A stretch of DNA of 64,000 nucleotides from Halostagnicola sp. A-GB9-2 (GCF_030068615.1 NZ_JASJOC010000010.1:51092-115091), one strand, 5' to 3'. Shown: positions 35,927-46,000, counted from the first letter of the stretch. Numbers and translations: made by a program. Notes: generated by a model not told the origin, from the letters alone.

Positions 35927-37744
35927 TTACTCGACCAGACGTTGTGCTTCCTCTGGAATCTCGCCCAGTTCGAACTCATCGTCAGGATCGAGTTCGAGCA
36001 CTTCGATCGTCCGGAAATCGGTGGGGTGGCTTTCGGACTGGACGGAGATTGTCCCCTCGTCGATAATCGTGCCATCGGCTTCCAGTTGTGGGTTTTGATA
36101 CTCGAGGACGATGCCCTGGTCACGAATGATGTGTTGGACAAGTTCATTCCCGCGAACGACGGCGGTTGTACTCACCCAATCGTGACCGTCGTAGGTCTCT
36201 TCGGCGTACAGCGCATCGCCTGTCGTCTCGTGCCAACAGTGGGCATCGACGAGGTCACCGTCCAAATCCTCTACTTGCATATCAGGCGTACAGACGTCGC
36301 CGAGGGGTCGGTCCGACCCGTCTTCGTTCGGTCCGACGAGCTGGTACTCGACGGAACGGGGGAAGTCCTGGTCGATTCCCATCTCGCTCGGCAGTTCGCC
36401 GTGAAGCATCAGTCCGTTATTCTTGTAGGCCCACGCCGCACCGCCGTCCACCTGCTGTTCGCCCTCGGGGAATCGCCACTCGGCGTGGAGGACGTAGTGG
36501 GAGAACTCGTCGTCGTAAAATAGGTGACCGAATTCGTTTTCAAAGTCTTCGTACTCGTCGTACCGGACTTTGAGCAACCCGTCTTCGACTCGGAAGGTAT
36601 TGAAGGGGTCCTCGCCGGCTTCGTACCCCTGAATCTTGGGAGTCCAGTCGTCGAGTGACTCGCCGTCAAACAGATCGATCCAGTCGCCGTCCAACTCGGC
36701 TTCGGCTATCGCGGGGTGAACCGTCCCGCCCGGAATGCCCGGGATACCGTCTGGCCGCCACGGACTGTTGACCTCGTTGAGCCACTCGCCGGCGTACTCG
36801 AACGAGTCGTAGGGCTGTGGCGAGTTGTCGTACTCGTAGATGAGGTACTCGACGTTCGAGGCGTTGCGTGCTGCGGTAGCGATCGAGCGCATGCTGAGAT
36901 CTCCTTCGTGGATCTCCGTCAGTGAGCCATTACCTCGCTCGCCCACGCCGTGCGTCCGCGAGTCGTCGGCCTCCCAATTTTTCATGTGCAGCGATCGGAT
37001 CTTATCGCCGTACTCGAGGATGTAATCGATCGGATCCGGCCGTTCCTCACCGGCGAACACCCACGCTACGTCGAGTTGGAGGTGGACATGGTCTTCGACC
37101 TCCTGGGCGAAAATGTCGTAGGCGTACTCGTCGCCGATGCGTTGGAACTCGAAGTCGTGGTTGTGGTAGCCGAACTCGAAGCCGTGATCGGCCATCTCGT
37201 CGGCGACCGCGTTGACGCGCTCGGCGAACTCGCGGACGTTATCCTCGTCGGACCAGAACGCTTCGCCCCCGTAGTACGGATCGATGAGGGCGGGATAGTC
37301 GCCCTCGTGGGCAAACTGCTCGTAGGTCTCGGCTACCCCTTCCGGATCCGCTTCGACGTCCTCGATATCGATGTGGACGCTGCTCATGTACACGCCCGTT
37401 TCGTTCTGAGCTTCGAGCATCGCATCGGCGTCGTCGATCGAGGGCGGCTCGTACGTATCCAGCCCCGCGTCGGCGCTCAGATGGATCAGGTCGGCGTTCG
37501 AGTACCCCTCGAGTTCGTTGAACGAGAAGAACTGGGAGCCGGTCGGAATTTCTCTGTTGGGGTCCAAGTCAGTGAGATCGGCCTGCAACTGCTGGACAGT
37601 CTGTGGACTACTGCGGGTATACGCCGATCCCGTCATGACGGCGCTCGCGACACCTGTCGCGCCGATACTCTGGAGGACCTGGCGGCGATTCACATTGAAC
37701 CCACTAGTATCTGGACTATTCTGTTTTCTTGACTTTCGTGGCAT
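35927..37744 (-). CDS. Tat-exported TIM barrel fused to a DUF1080 (3-keto-disaccharide hydrolase) domain
   Basis: A 605-residue exported protein. The Tat signal (NVNRRQVLQSIGATGVASAVM) lies near residues 18-38. The xylose-isomerase-like TIM barrel (about 60-335) is closely alike to the gene at 34.2 kb: FFSFNELEGYSNADLIHLSADAGLD, FGYHNHDFEFQ, LQLDVAWVFAGEERPDP. The C-terminal domain (about 350-590) is DUF1080/3-keto-disaccharide hydrolase (WIDLFDGESLDDWTP, YVLHAEWRFPEG, NNGLMLHGELP, VEYQLVG). In bacteria, 3-keto-glycosides are cleaved by DUF1080 enzymes and by TIM-barrel lyases, so the fusion suggests a two-step catalyst outside the cell. The ATG at 37744 follows the conserved promoter block; the upstream frame from 37837 crosses the promoter and is unlikely. 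Confidence 0.85.
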   Translation of the reverse strand: MPRKSRKQNSPDTSGFNVNRRQVLQSIGATGVASAVMTGSAYTRSSPQTVQQLQADLTDLDPNREIPTGSQFFSFNELEGYSNADLIHLSADAGLDTYEPPSIDDADAMLEAQNETGVYMSSVHIDIEDVEADPEGVAETYEQFAHEGDYPALIDPYYGGEAFWSDEDNVREFAERVNAVADEMADHGFEFGYHNHDFEFQRIGDEYAYDIFAQEVEDHVHLQLDVAWVFAGEERPDPIDYILEYGDKIRSLHMKNWEADDSRTHGVGERGNGSLTEIHEGDLSMRSIATAARNASNVEYLIYEYDNSPQPYDSFEYAGEWLNEVNSPWRPDGIPGIPGGTVHPAIAEAELDGDWIDLFDGESLDDWTPKIQGYEAGEDPFNTFRVEDGLLKVRYDEYEDFENEFGHLFYDDEFSHYVLHAEWRFPEGEQQVDGGAAWAYKNNGLMLHGELPSEMGIDQDFPRSVEYQLVGPNEDGSDRPLGDVCTPDMQVEDLDGDLVDAHCWHETTGDALYAEETYDGHDWVSTTAVVRGNELVQHIIRDQGIVLEYQNPQLEADGTIIDEGTISVQSESHPTDFRTIEVLELDPDDEFELGEIPEEAQRLVE

Positions 37745-37784
37745 AGAGTAACAGTTACCAACTAACATCTTAATTGTTTTGGTG
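37745..37784 (-). promoter_or_regulatory. Promoter block shared with the paralogue at 34.2 kb
   Basis: The minus strand reads TCACCAAAACAATTAAG, then GTTGGTA and TGTTACT just before the ATG at 37744, matching 34175-34215 in order and spacing. Conservation across the start suggests duplication together with the promoter, and shared regulation. Confidence 0.7.
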
Positions 37785-38170
37785 AGCGAAGAGAGATATT
37801 TGGATAACGGGCTTCTCTGGAGATTGCAACCAGCCACAATAATTGAGTACGATTACCGCCGAATCTCGCAAATACGGTTCGAAATGGATAGCTAGTGGGT
37901 TCTATTTCTCGGACGCTTTGTTCGACACCAATCCGATGTTCACGGTGACTCGTCACGATGGGCCGTCGTATCGTATTCATTCGCGGTCCAAACTGCTTCG
38001 ACGACGAGTGAGAAGGAAACCAACCGACCGAAAATTCGTCGAGAAAACGGAGAGACGACGATACCGTTCGAAGGATATATCGCGATACATTCTTCCGCCA
38101 CAGAACGTGGATAAACCCGCTTGACACTTGTCCTATAGAACTAATTTACTATATACATTACATTCTCGGT
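37785..38170 (+). other. Divergent intergenic region
   Basis: About 390 bp between the TIM-barrel fusion gene and the promoter of the first PQQ fusion gene. AT-rich in part, without a gene supported on either strand. Confidence 0.4.
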
Positions 38171-38197
38171 TAATTATTTATAATATGCTCTCGATAT
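38171..38197 (+). promoter_or_regulatory. Core promoter of the first cupredoxin-PQQ fusion gene
   Basis: TAATTATTTATAATATGC (38171-38188) and the following TCTCGATA are identical to 42811-42837 upstream of the paralogous gene. TTTATAAT is the TATA box. Transcription would start near 38205-38212, directly before the ATG at 38215, so the mRNA probably begins at a short leader ORF. Confidence 0.65.
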
Positions 38198-38214
38198 TGC
38201 TATCGGATAGTAGC

Positions 38215-38397
38215 ATGAGAGACAAAGGCAACCGATGCGGTCCACTGAACAACAGTATCGATCGTTCAACCGGGAGTCGCGAGAAGCCAACCGAGTCGGA
38301 CTCTCGAGCGCGAACGCGACCGGTAGATCACCAAGGGCATGGGCATTGTAACTACACGGTTCGATGCGGCGTAGTACTCTCACAGGACGATGGCTAA
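38215..38397 (+). CDS. Leader ORF (MRDK...) of the first PQQ fusion gene
   Basis: A 60-residue frame starting MRDKGNRCGPLNNS about 30 nt after the TATA box, so probably at the 5' end of the mRNA. It ends in TAA overlapping the main ATG by 8 nt (ATGGCTAA), favouring translational coupling. The paralogue has an MRDK leader in the same position. It has no family and no functional Tat motif. Confidence 0.4.
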   Translation: MRDKGNRCGPLNNSIDRSTGSREKPTESDSRARTRPVDHQGHGHCNYTVRCGVVLSQDDG

Positions 38398-41300
38398 CAA
38401 CACAATCGAACTCGAAGCAGTAACTGTACAGGACGACACGAACGGGCACGGTCCACCGAACCACGCGGGGCCGCCAGATCACGCGGGCGGACAAGGGCCA
38501 CCAGATCATGCTGGTCCGCCGGATCACGCCGGGCCGCCGGACGAGGATGGCGACGCCGAGTACGCGTGGATCGGCGTGTCACCGGCGGAAATCGAAGGTG
38601 AAACGAATCCGACCCTTTCGTTGACTGCGGGTGAATCGTACACCCTCGAGTGGACGAATACCGACGGCGTGTACCACAACTTCGCAATCGCGGACGCCGA
38701 CGGTGACGAGGCCCTCGCGTCTGAGGGGACCGCAACGGAGGGAGAAACGGAGACCGTCGAGTTTACCGCAACCGAGGAGATGACCGAGTACCGCTGCGAC
38801 CCTCATCCCGACGACATGCAGGGTGGTATCGACGTAGGCGTTCCTGAAGAAGCCGTCTTCGAGGTGAGCAGCCTCAACCCCGCAGAGGCGACCGTCGAAC
38901 TGGGTGACACTCTCGACGTCTCGGCCACGATCACGAACGTCGACGACTACGAAAGCACGCAAGAGATTACCTTCATTCTCGACGACGAGACCGTCGCCTC
39001 CCAGGAGTTGACCCTCGAGGCGTGTGCCGAGGACACCGTCACCTTCGAGGACGTCGACACGAGCGACCTCGAAGAAGGCGAGTACACCTACGCCGTCGCC
39101 AGCGACGACGACTCACAGGAGGGGACGCTCACCGTCGAGGCAAAAGAATCCGAGGTGCTCTGGCACCGCGATCACGAATGGGAGACGAATCCGTCCGAAG
39201 CCATCGACTGGGACAATTACCACACCAGACAAGTCGGATCCAACATTGACAGCCTGATGGCGATTGACGTTGATCCCGATGGTCGGGTCTGGTACGTAAC
39301 CCGCGGTGCGAATTTTTCGTCCGACGGTGACGGCGTGGCCGAAGTCGGCTGGGTCGACCCCGCCACTGACGAGCAACAGATCGCGCTCGAACTCGATGTG
39401 ATCGTCGGCGGCACCGATCATACGCCGGCGAATCACGGCAACGGGACCGCGCCTCGAGAGTTGGGCGCCCAGAGCGTCGCGATCGATCCCGACTTCGAGG
39501 ACAACGGCTATGTGTACGTCTACTACCATCCCTCGAGCGAAGACATGGAGATCGTCGACAGTCCGTACCACGAGGACATCACGCGGATGCTCCAGTACGT
39601 CTCGCGGTTCGAGATGGACGGCGATGTCCTCGATCCCGACTCCGAAGAGGTTATCCTCGAGATACCCCTGCAGATCGACGGCTGCTGTCACATCGGTGGC
39701 TACCTTGAATTCGGACCCGACGGCGAACTCTACGTAACGACCGGCGACGACACGAATCAGGATGGGGTTCCGTCCGAGGACACCCCTCAGATTCATCATT
39801 TCACGGGAGATGAACGCGAAGGGTACGTAAACGATCGTCCGGCCGCGATCTCCGACGCCCAACGGACGTCACAAAACACGGCAGATCTCCGCGGAAAGGT
39901 ACTGCGCATCGAACCCACGGAGGACGGCGGCTACGAGATCCCCAGTGGGAATCTCAACGAATGGTACGAGGGAGAGACCGACGAAGAGTACGGAGAGGAC
40001 GAGATCCTCCCGGAGATCTACGCGATGGGATTCCGGAATCCGTACGTCGTCCACGTCGACGAACACACCGGGTTCCTGTTCGTCGCCGATTACGGAAACG
40101 ACGCGCCGAGCTGGGATCCCGACCTCGGAACAGTCGGACAGGCTACGTACCACCTGTTAGACGAACCGGCTAACGCCGGATTCCCGTATTTCAAGGGGTA
40201 CTATCCGAATCGCTACTACGACTTCGAAACCCGGACGTCGGGTCCGCCCCATTGGCCCGGAAATCTCCGGAATCGATCGCCGAACAACACCGGTATCGAA
40301 AACGTTCCGAACGCAACGCCGGCGCTGGTCTGGGTCCCCCAGGATTACGAGACGTACGAAGACGTCCCCGAGTGGGCGGAGATGCCGCGGCGAGGCGAAA
40401 CGACCTGGCCGGAGATCCCGGCGCTCGGTTCGGCGAACGCAGGCCCGTCCTATCGGTACTCCGATTCCTTCGACGAGGGCGCTCTCGACCCGTATTTCGA
40501 AGGGAAACAGTTCGTACTGGCACCGTACAACGACAGTTGGATGGGGTACTTCACGTACAACGAGGACGGGACGCTCGACATCGAGGAGTTCCTCCCGGGT
40601 CACGACTTCGGGACGCCGACCGATATGGAGGTGTTGCCCGACGGACGGCTCGTCTTGATGGACTACGACTCCACCCCCGGAAGCTTCACCGGTGACGACG
40701 GGGGGATACACCTCATCGAGTACATGACCGACGGGGAGCCCGAGCCCGAACCCGAAGATCCGCTGTCGGCGCCGTACGGGATGAACGCAGGCGGCGACCC
40801 GTCAAATCCCGGTTCGGAGACGCCGGTGGTCATCGACGATCTCGAGTTTGAAGCCATCGACGATGTCGACGGCGTCCCCCAGCTATCGGCGAGTTACGAT
40901 GAAGACGGTGAGTTTGCCGACGAATCCTGGTTCGATCCGCCGGCGACCGCGGAGGACAGCTCCGACTCGTACGGCTCGATCGAGGACACTGACTACGACG
41001 CTCTTTACCAGACGGAGTTGTGGGCGGAGGACCTTTCCTTTGAACTCGACTTCGAGAACGGAACGTACGACGTGACGTTGCACTGGGCCGAAATCGGCGG
41101 TCAGGATGGAGTCGGCGAGCGCGTCTTCGACGTACTGGTACAGGGCGAGACGGTCCTCGAGGAGTTCGACATCTATGTGGAGGCCGGGGACACCGGAATC
41201 GCGGTTTCCCACATCGTTGAGGGCGTCGAAGTCGACGACGGGACCCTGTCGATCGAGTCGGTCTCCCACGCCGACGCGACGATGTTCTGCGGGATCGAGA

Positions 41301-41644
41301 TCCGCGATAGCGACGACGAACCGGAGGACGACGGCGACGGAATCGGACTCGAAGGGAGTACCGATGGGTGGGTAGGCGTCTCGCCCGAGGGAATCGAAGG
41401 TGAGGAGAATCCAACCCTCTCGTTGATCGCTGGGGAGGAGTACACTGTCGAGTGGACGAACGTCGACGGCGTCTTCCACAACTTCGCTATTGAGGACGAT
41501 AGCGGCGGAGAGATACTCTCGTCCGAAGGGACGCCGTACGAGGGCGAATCGGAAACTATCGAATTCACGGCGACCGAGGAGATGGCTGCCTACGTTTGTC
41601 AGCCTCACCCCCAATCGATGCAGGGTGATATCGAGGTGGACTAG
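38390..41644 (+). CDS. Cupredoxin-PQQ sugar dehydrogenase-malectin-cupredoxin fusion
   Basis: A 1084-residue multidomain protein. In order: Pro/His repeat (about 21-51), blue-copper domain (about 55-150; HNF, YRCDPHPDDM supply His, Cys, His, Met), CARDB-like domain (about 155-245), PQQ-dependent glucose/sorbosone dehydrogenase propeller (about 255-780; LMAIDVDPDGRVWYV, CCHIGGYLEFGPDGELYVTTGD, YPNRYYDFE), malectin-like carbohydrate-binding domain (about 800-975) and a second blue-copper domain (about 985-1084; HNF, YVCQPHPQSM). The propeller would oxidise an aldose or oligosaccharide and pass electrons to the attached copper sites. It should act outside the cell, yet the ATG at 38390 leaves no signal peptide and TAG lies six codons upstream. 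The next gene is a paralogue. Confidence 0.87.
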   Translation: MANNTIELEAVTVQDDTNGHGPPNHAGPPDHAGGQGPPDHAGPPDHAGPPDEDGDAEYAWIGVSPAEIEGETNPTLSLTAGESYTLEWTNTDGVYHNFAIADADGDEALASEGTATEGETETVEFTATEEMTEYRCDPHPDDMQGGIDVGVPEEAVFEVSSLNPAEATVELGDTLDVSATITNVDDYESTQEITFILDDETVASQELTLEACAEDTVTFEDVDTSDLEEGEYTYAVASDDDSQEGTLTVEAKESEVLWHRDHEWETNPSEAIDWDNYHTRQVGSNIDSLMAIDVDPDGRVWYVTRGANFSSDGDGVAEVGWVDPATDEQQIALELDVIVGGTDHTPANHGNGTAPRELGAQSVAIDPDFEDNGYVYVYYHPSSEDMEIVDSPYHEDITRMLQYVSRFEMDGDVLDPDSEEVILEIPLQIDGCCHIGGYLEFGPDGELYVTTGDDTNQDGVPSEDTPQIHHFTGDEREGYVNDRPAAISDAQRTSQNTADLRGKVLRIEPTEDGGYEIPSGNLNEWYEGETDEEYGEDEILPEIYAMGFRNPYVVHVDEHTGFLFVADYGNDAPSWDPDLGTVGQATYHLLDEPANAGFPYFKGYYPNRYYDFETRTSGPPHWPGNLRNRSPNNTGIENVPNATPALVWVPQDYETYEDVPEWAEMPRRGETTWPEIPALGSANAGPSYRYSDSFDEGALDPYFEGKQFVLAPYNDSWMGYFTYNEDGTLDIEEFLPGHDFGTPTDMEVLPDGRLVLMDYDSTPGSFTGDDGGIHLIEYMTDGEPEPEPEDPLSAPYGMNAGGDPSNPGSETPVVIDDLEFEAIDDVDGVPQLSASYDEDGEFADESWFDPPATAEDSSDSYGSIEDTDYDALYQTELWAEDLSFELDFENGTYDVTLHWAEIGGQDGVGERVFDVLVQGETVLEEFDIYVEAGDTGIAVSHIVEGVEVDDGTLSIESVSHADATMFCGIEIRDSDDEPEDDGDGIGLEGSTDGWVGVSPEGIEGEENPTLSLIAGEEYTVEWTNVDGVFHNFAIEDDSGGEILSSEGTPYEGESETIEFTATEEMAAYVCQPHPQSMQGDIEVD
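38450..38542 (+). repeat. GPPDHAG repeat, N-terminal, first PQQ fusion
   Basis: About five units of GPPDHAG/GPPNHAG/AGPPDHAG at residues 21-51, rich in His and Pro. The same unit forms the C-terminal tail of the multicopper oxidase (27.8 kb) and the N-terminus of the second fusion (43.1 kb). Confidence 0.8.
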
Positions 41645-42295
41645 CTGAACGAGGATCCGTCGGCATTCCTTGACGCCACAATTTTGCGCACGGAAAACGG
41701 CACACGTGACCGATACGAACGGAACGGAAAACGGAAACGTCACTGGTGAACGGGAGAACGCACGGATAACCACTACCGGATAGGAACCGCGTTCAGATCG
41801 TGGTTGACTTCCCAACATCCGCACACCAGTCGCGTTCTACGAGTTCTTTCTTCCAGCGAAACTCGAGGAGACATTGTCGATTCGAATTTCGCTTCATTCC
41901 CACGCACAACAGCTGATTGACCACGACAAACTCTACCGAGGAGTGTTCAAACTCTCGCTGTAAGGTGTTTTCCTCGTATGTATCTCTGACAAAATCATTC
42001 ACTATAAGTATACTCAATATGTAGGGGATTTTGACCGTCCATGAAGGAACAGGATTGCTTTCCATTACAAATATACAATTGTAATTGTAATATGTGGTGT
42101 TCCGTATCGTGTTTGTGATATTCACTCACTGAATATAAACATAGATATTTACATAACACGTTCCATCGTTCGCTTTCCTGGTCCGGTGAAACGATACTGA
42201 TTCGTAGCAGAATACGACCGCGATATACTTCTATATGGCCGCGTTTTCGGTTATTCCGGTGAAACAGTGATTGCCCCGTTCCGCCTCACGACGGT
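41645..42295 (+). other. Intergenic region without a recognisable gene
   Basis: About 650 bp after the first fusion gene. A 110-residue minus-strand frame (41793-42125) is in AT-rich DNA and has no motif I recognise. The part from about 42060 to 42240 is very AT-rich. Confidence 0.4.
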
Positions 42296-42625
42296 ATGTT
42301 TCGTGAAACGACAGCGAGGATTACTAGCCAGAACTGGAGCGTTTCCGGCTATCGTCGGTCCGTCGAAGGAGCCAATGGGTCGGTTCCTTCCATTGAACGA
42401 TCTTGTCTACGCTCCCGGCCCAAATTCATCCAAACCGTTAAGATCGCCGTTGACTATCATTATTCTCGTATCACGTACGTCACGGGAACTCCATCGTTTG
42501 GGAACGCCAATTCCAACGTAAAACGCGGCGAGTGGCTTAATAAAATAACCCATCTACGGGACCTGGAGCTACGTCGAATGCAAAAATTCAGCCAGCGAGG
42601 ATCGCGAACTGACTACCGCGCCTAG
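42296..42625 (+). pseudogene. Decayed third copy of the TIM-barrel isomerase (3' part)
   Basis: The DNA at 42525-42613 aligns with the 3' end of the gene at 34.2 kb (35135-35232). GGCGAGTGGCTTAATAAAAT matches GGCGAGTGGCTCAATAAGAT, and CCAGCGAGGATCGCGAACT matches CCAGCGAAAATCGCTAACT, at nearly equal spacing (61 against 66 nt). Upstream in the same frame RITSQNW and ANGSVPSIE can be aligned with KIRSLHMKNW and GNGSLTEIH of the fusion gene. The rest has drifted, so only the C-terminal third remains and it cannot be functional. Confidence 0.6.
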
Positions 42626-42751
42626 ACGAGTGATCGTCCCGCCGATGTACTCGTTAGTCGATTGGAATGAGATTACGCGATTACGACCGAGAGATACCGA
42701 TAGCCGGCACTACTAGCGGACGAAAATACTCCGGAACTGGTGCTGGACTAG

Positions 42752-42811
42752 CCAAATCAACTGCTAGTAGTTGATGTAACCAAATCAATACTATTCAGTA
42801 TATTAGTAGTT
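42752..42811 (+). repeat. Direct repeats and palindrome upstream of the second PQQ fusion promoter
   Basis: CCAAATCAA occurs at 42752-42760 and 42780-42788, and AGTAGTT at 42766-42772 and 42805-42811, giving two imperfect tandem units. The first contains the palindrome CAACT-GCTAGT-AGTTG (42758-42773). The array ends at the TATA region, the usual position for activator binding. Confidence 0.5.
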
Positions 42812-42837
42812 AATTATTTATAATATGCTCTCGATAG
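42811..42837 (+). promoter_or_regulatory. Core promoter of the second cupredoxin-PQQ fusion gene
   Basis: Identical over about 26 nt to 38171-38197 (TAATTATTTATAATATGC then TCTCGATA). It is followed after about 20 nt by ATGAGAGACAAA, as in the first copy. TATA box TTTATAAT at 42817-42824. Confidence 0.65.
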
Positions 42838-42855
42838 TACTGTTGGAATGGGACC

Positions 42856-43008
42856 ATGAGAGACAAAATCAGTCGAGGGATAGTAACTACTAATAGTTTG
42901 CTGCCGGTTATCCAGGGAGGAAAACTCCCCTCAGCGACGCGTTTCGATGGGCGACCGGCCACTGGTGTGAACGGATTAGGAATCGCAATCGGAGACTCGA
43001 GTCAGTAA
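42856..43008 (+). CDS. Leader ORF (MRDK...) of the second PQQ fusion gene
   Basis: A 50-residue frame starting MRDKISRGIVTTNSLLPV, placed like the MRDK leader of the first fusion gene relative to an identical promoter. It is in frame with the main gene, separated by TAA and four codons. The start SRGIVTTNSLLPV looks like a degenerate Tat signal (SRRxxL) with the second Arg changed, which is only suggestive. Confidence 0.4.
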   Translation: MRDKISRGIVTTNSLLPVIQGGKLPSATRFDGRPATGVNGLGIAIGDSSQ

Positions 43009-43020
43009 CGACACAAGATA

Positions 43021-46000
43021 ATGAGCACTAACACAATCGAACTCGAAGCAGTAGCCATACAGGATGAGAACGGACAAGGGCCACCGGATCACGCCGGACC
43101 ACCGGACCATGCCAACGCACCGGACGACGCTGGACCGCCGGATCACGCCGGACCACCGGGAGATGACGGAGATCTCGAGTACGCGTGGGTGGGGGTTTCG
43201 CCGGAGGCGATAGAAGGAGAAACGAATCCAGATCTCTCGGTAGTTGCAGACGAAGCGTACACGCTCGAGTGGACGAATACCGACGGTGTCTTTCACAACT
43301 TCGCAATCGTAGATGACGACGGTGAGGAACTCATCGCATCCGACGGGATCTCGGAGTCGGGCGAGACGGAGACCGTCGAGTTTACGGCGACCAAAGCGAT
43401 GTCGACGTACCTCTGTGAACCACACCCGGAAGATATGGAGGGCGACATCGATGTCGGCGCGCCCGAAGAAGCGGTCTTCGAGGTGGACACCCTCGAGCTC
43501 TCGGAGACGACGGTCGACCAGGGGGAATCCGTCGACATCAGCGTGACGATCACTAACGTCGGAAACGTCGAGGCATCTCAGGAAATTTCGCTGCTCATCG
43601 ACGATGAGATCGTCGATTCACAGGATCTTTGCCTCGAATCCGGCGAGTGTGATACCGTCACGTTTGAAGGCGTCGATACGAGTGAACTCGAGCCGGGTGA
43701 GTACACCGTCATCGTCGCTACCGAAGACGACGAACGGAGCGCAACGCTGACGGTTGGGAAAGTCGACGATGAGGTCCTCTGGCACCGCGAGCACGACTGG
43801 GAAGCCGATGCAGACGCAGCCACCGATTGGGCTAACTACGACGTCCACGACCTCGGTCAGGAAGCGAGCGGCGAAGCGATGGCGATGGAAGTCGATCCTG
43901 ACGGCCAAATCTGGTACATTGGCCGCGGTGCCGATTTCGTTGCCCACGGGGACGACGTCGCCGAAGTCTGTTACGTCGACCCCGACACCGGCGAGCATGA
44001 AGTCGCGCTCGAACTCGACGTCATCGTCGGTTCCGAGGAGATAACGGGGGGGAACGCCCGCGAACTCGGCGGTCAGAGCGTCGCTATCGACCCGGATTTC
44101 GAGCAAAACGGCTACGTGTACGTCTACTACCATCCCTCCAGCGAGGATTTCGACCTCGTCGACAATCCGTATCACGAGGACATCACGACGATGCTCCAGC
44201 GAGTCTCCCGGTTCGAAATGGACGGGGACGTTCTCGATCCGGAGTCCGAGGAAGTCATCATCGAAATTCCACTCCAGCTCGAGACGTGCTGTCACATCGG
44301 CGGCTATCTCGAGTTCGGGCCCGAGGGCGACCTCTATATCACGACGGGCGACGACTCCAACAACGTTGGCGCGCCCGACGACGAAGTCAACTGGTCGATG
44401 ACCGACGAACGCGAGGGCCACGTCGGTGGCCGGCCTGCGGCCGTCTCTGATGCGCAGCGGACCTCCGGAAATACGGCTGATCTGCGCGGGAGCGTGTTGC
44501 GGATCACGCCCACGGATGACGGTGATTACGAGATCCCGGATGGAAACCTCAAAGAATGGTGGGAAGGAGAAACCGGCGAGGCGTACGACGACGAGGAGTT
44601 CCTCCCGGAACTCTACGTGATGGGGCTTCGAAACCCGTTCACGATCACCGTCGACGATCACACCGGATTCCTGTTCATCGGTGATTACGGCAACGACGCG
44701 ACCGAGTGGGATTCGAATCTCGGAACGGTGGGTCAGGCGACCTACCACTTGTTCGACAAGCCGGGCAACGCTGGCTATCCGTTCTTCAAGGGATACTACC
44801 CGAACCGGCAGTACGACTTCGAGGCCGGCGAGCCGGGACAGCCGTTCTGGTTTGACAATCTCCGCAACCGGTCGCGGAACAACACCGGTATCGAGAACAT
44901 TCCGAACGTGACACCGGCACTCGCTTGGCATCCCCAGAACTTCGAAACGTACGAGGATGTTTCCCCTTGGGCGGATATGCCACGACCCGGTGAAACCACC
45001 TGGCCGCAGTTGGACGCTGGCGGTTCGGCTGACGCGGGCATTGCCTACCGCTACTCCGACGACTACGGAGATGGTGCCCTCGATCCGTACTTCGAGGGAA
45101 AACAGTTCTTCATGAACCCGAGCAACGAGGACGTTATTCGTTACTTCACCTACAATGAAGACGGAAGCCTCGAGATCGACGAATTCCTTCCCGACAACCC
45201 CATCGAAGGCGCGTACGACATGGACCTTCTGCCGGACGGTCGACTCGTCACGATGGGAATGTATTCAGGAATCCACGTGATCGAATATCAGGGCGATTCA
45301 CCGGAAGCGGAGGTTCCGGAACGCGTCGAACCCGGTGCAAGCGGGCTCAGCGGCGATCCGCCGGCGGACGCGACGGTTCTCTGGAACGGTGACGACGCCA
45401 CGCTCGATGACTGGGAACATTACCCCGACGGAGAGGATGCCGAGTGGATCGAACACGACGACTACTTCGAAGTTGAGCTCGGGACTGGCGACCTTCGGCC
45501 CAAGGAGGCGATGGGCGACGTCCACCTCCACCTCGAGTGGCGCGTTCCCGAGGGTCTCGAGGGCGAGGGCCAGGGGCCAGGAAACAGCGGCGTCTTCATG
45601 ATGGAGACGTACGAGATCCAGATCCTCCAGAGCTACGACAACCCGACCTATCCGAGCGGGTACGCCGGATCGTACTACATGGCCGAGGAGGGAGGCGGCA
45701 GCGCCCCGCTCGATCTGCCGATCCGTCCGCCGGGAGAGTGGCAAGAGTTCGATATTATCTGGCGCGGTCCCCGATTCGAGGACGGTGAAGTGGTTCGATA
45801 TCCGCAGACGTCGGTGTTTTTCAACGGCGTGGCCGTCCAGATGCACCTCGACATCCCGGGGCCCGTCTGGTACGACACGCTCTATGACTTCGACGACGAC
45901 GAGTTCGGACACCCGCAGGATGAGGACGGCGAGTTCCTCGAGGAGGTGCCCTTTGCCTTGCAGGACCACGGTGCCGAGGACGACCACGTTCACTTCCGGA

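Noticed and set aside
41793..42125. A 110-residue minus-strand frame as a possible transposase remnant
   Set aside because: I found no DDE or other transposase motif, no terminal repeats, and the DNA is AT-rich, where chance frames have unusual composition.
43618..44931. A 437-residue minus-strand frame in the second fusion gene
   Set aside because: Antisense to the conserved dehydrogenase propeller and without recognisable domains.
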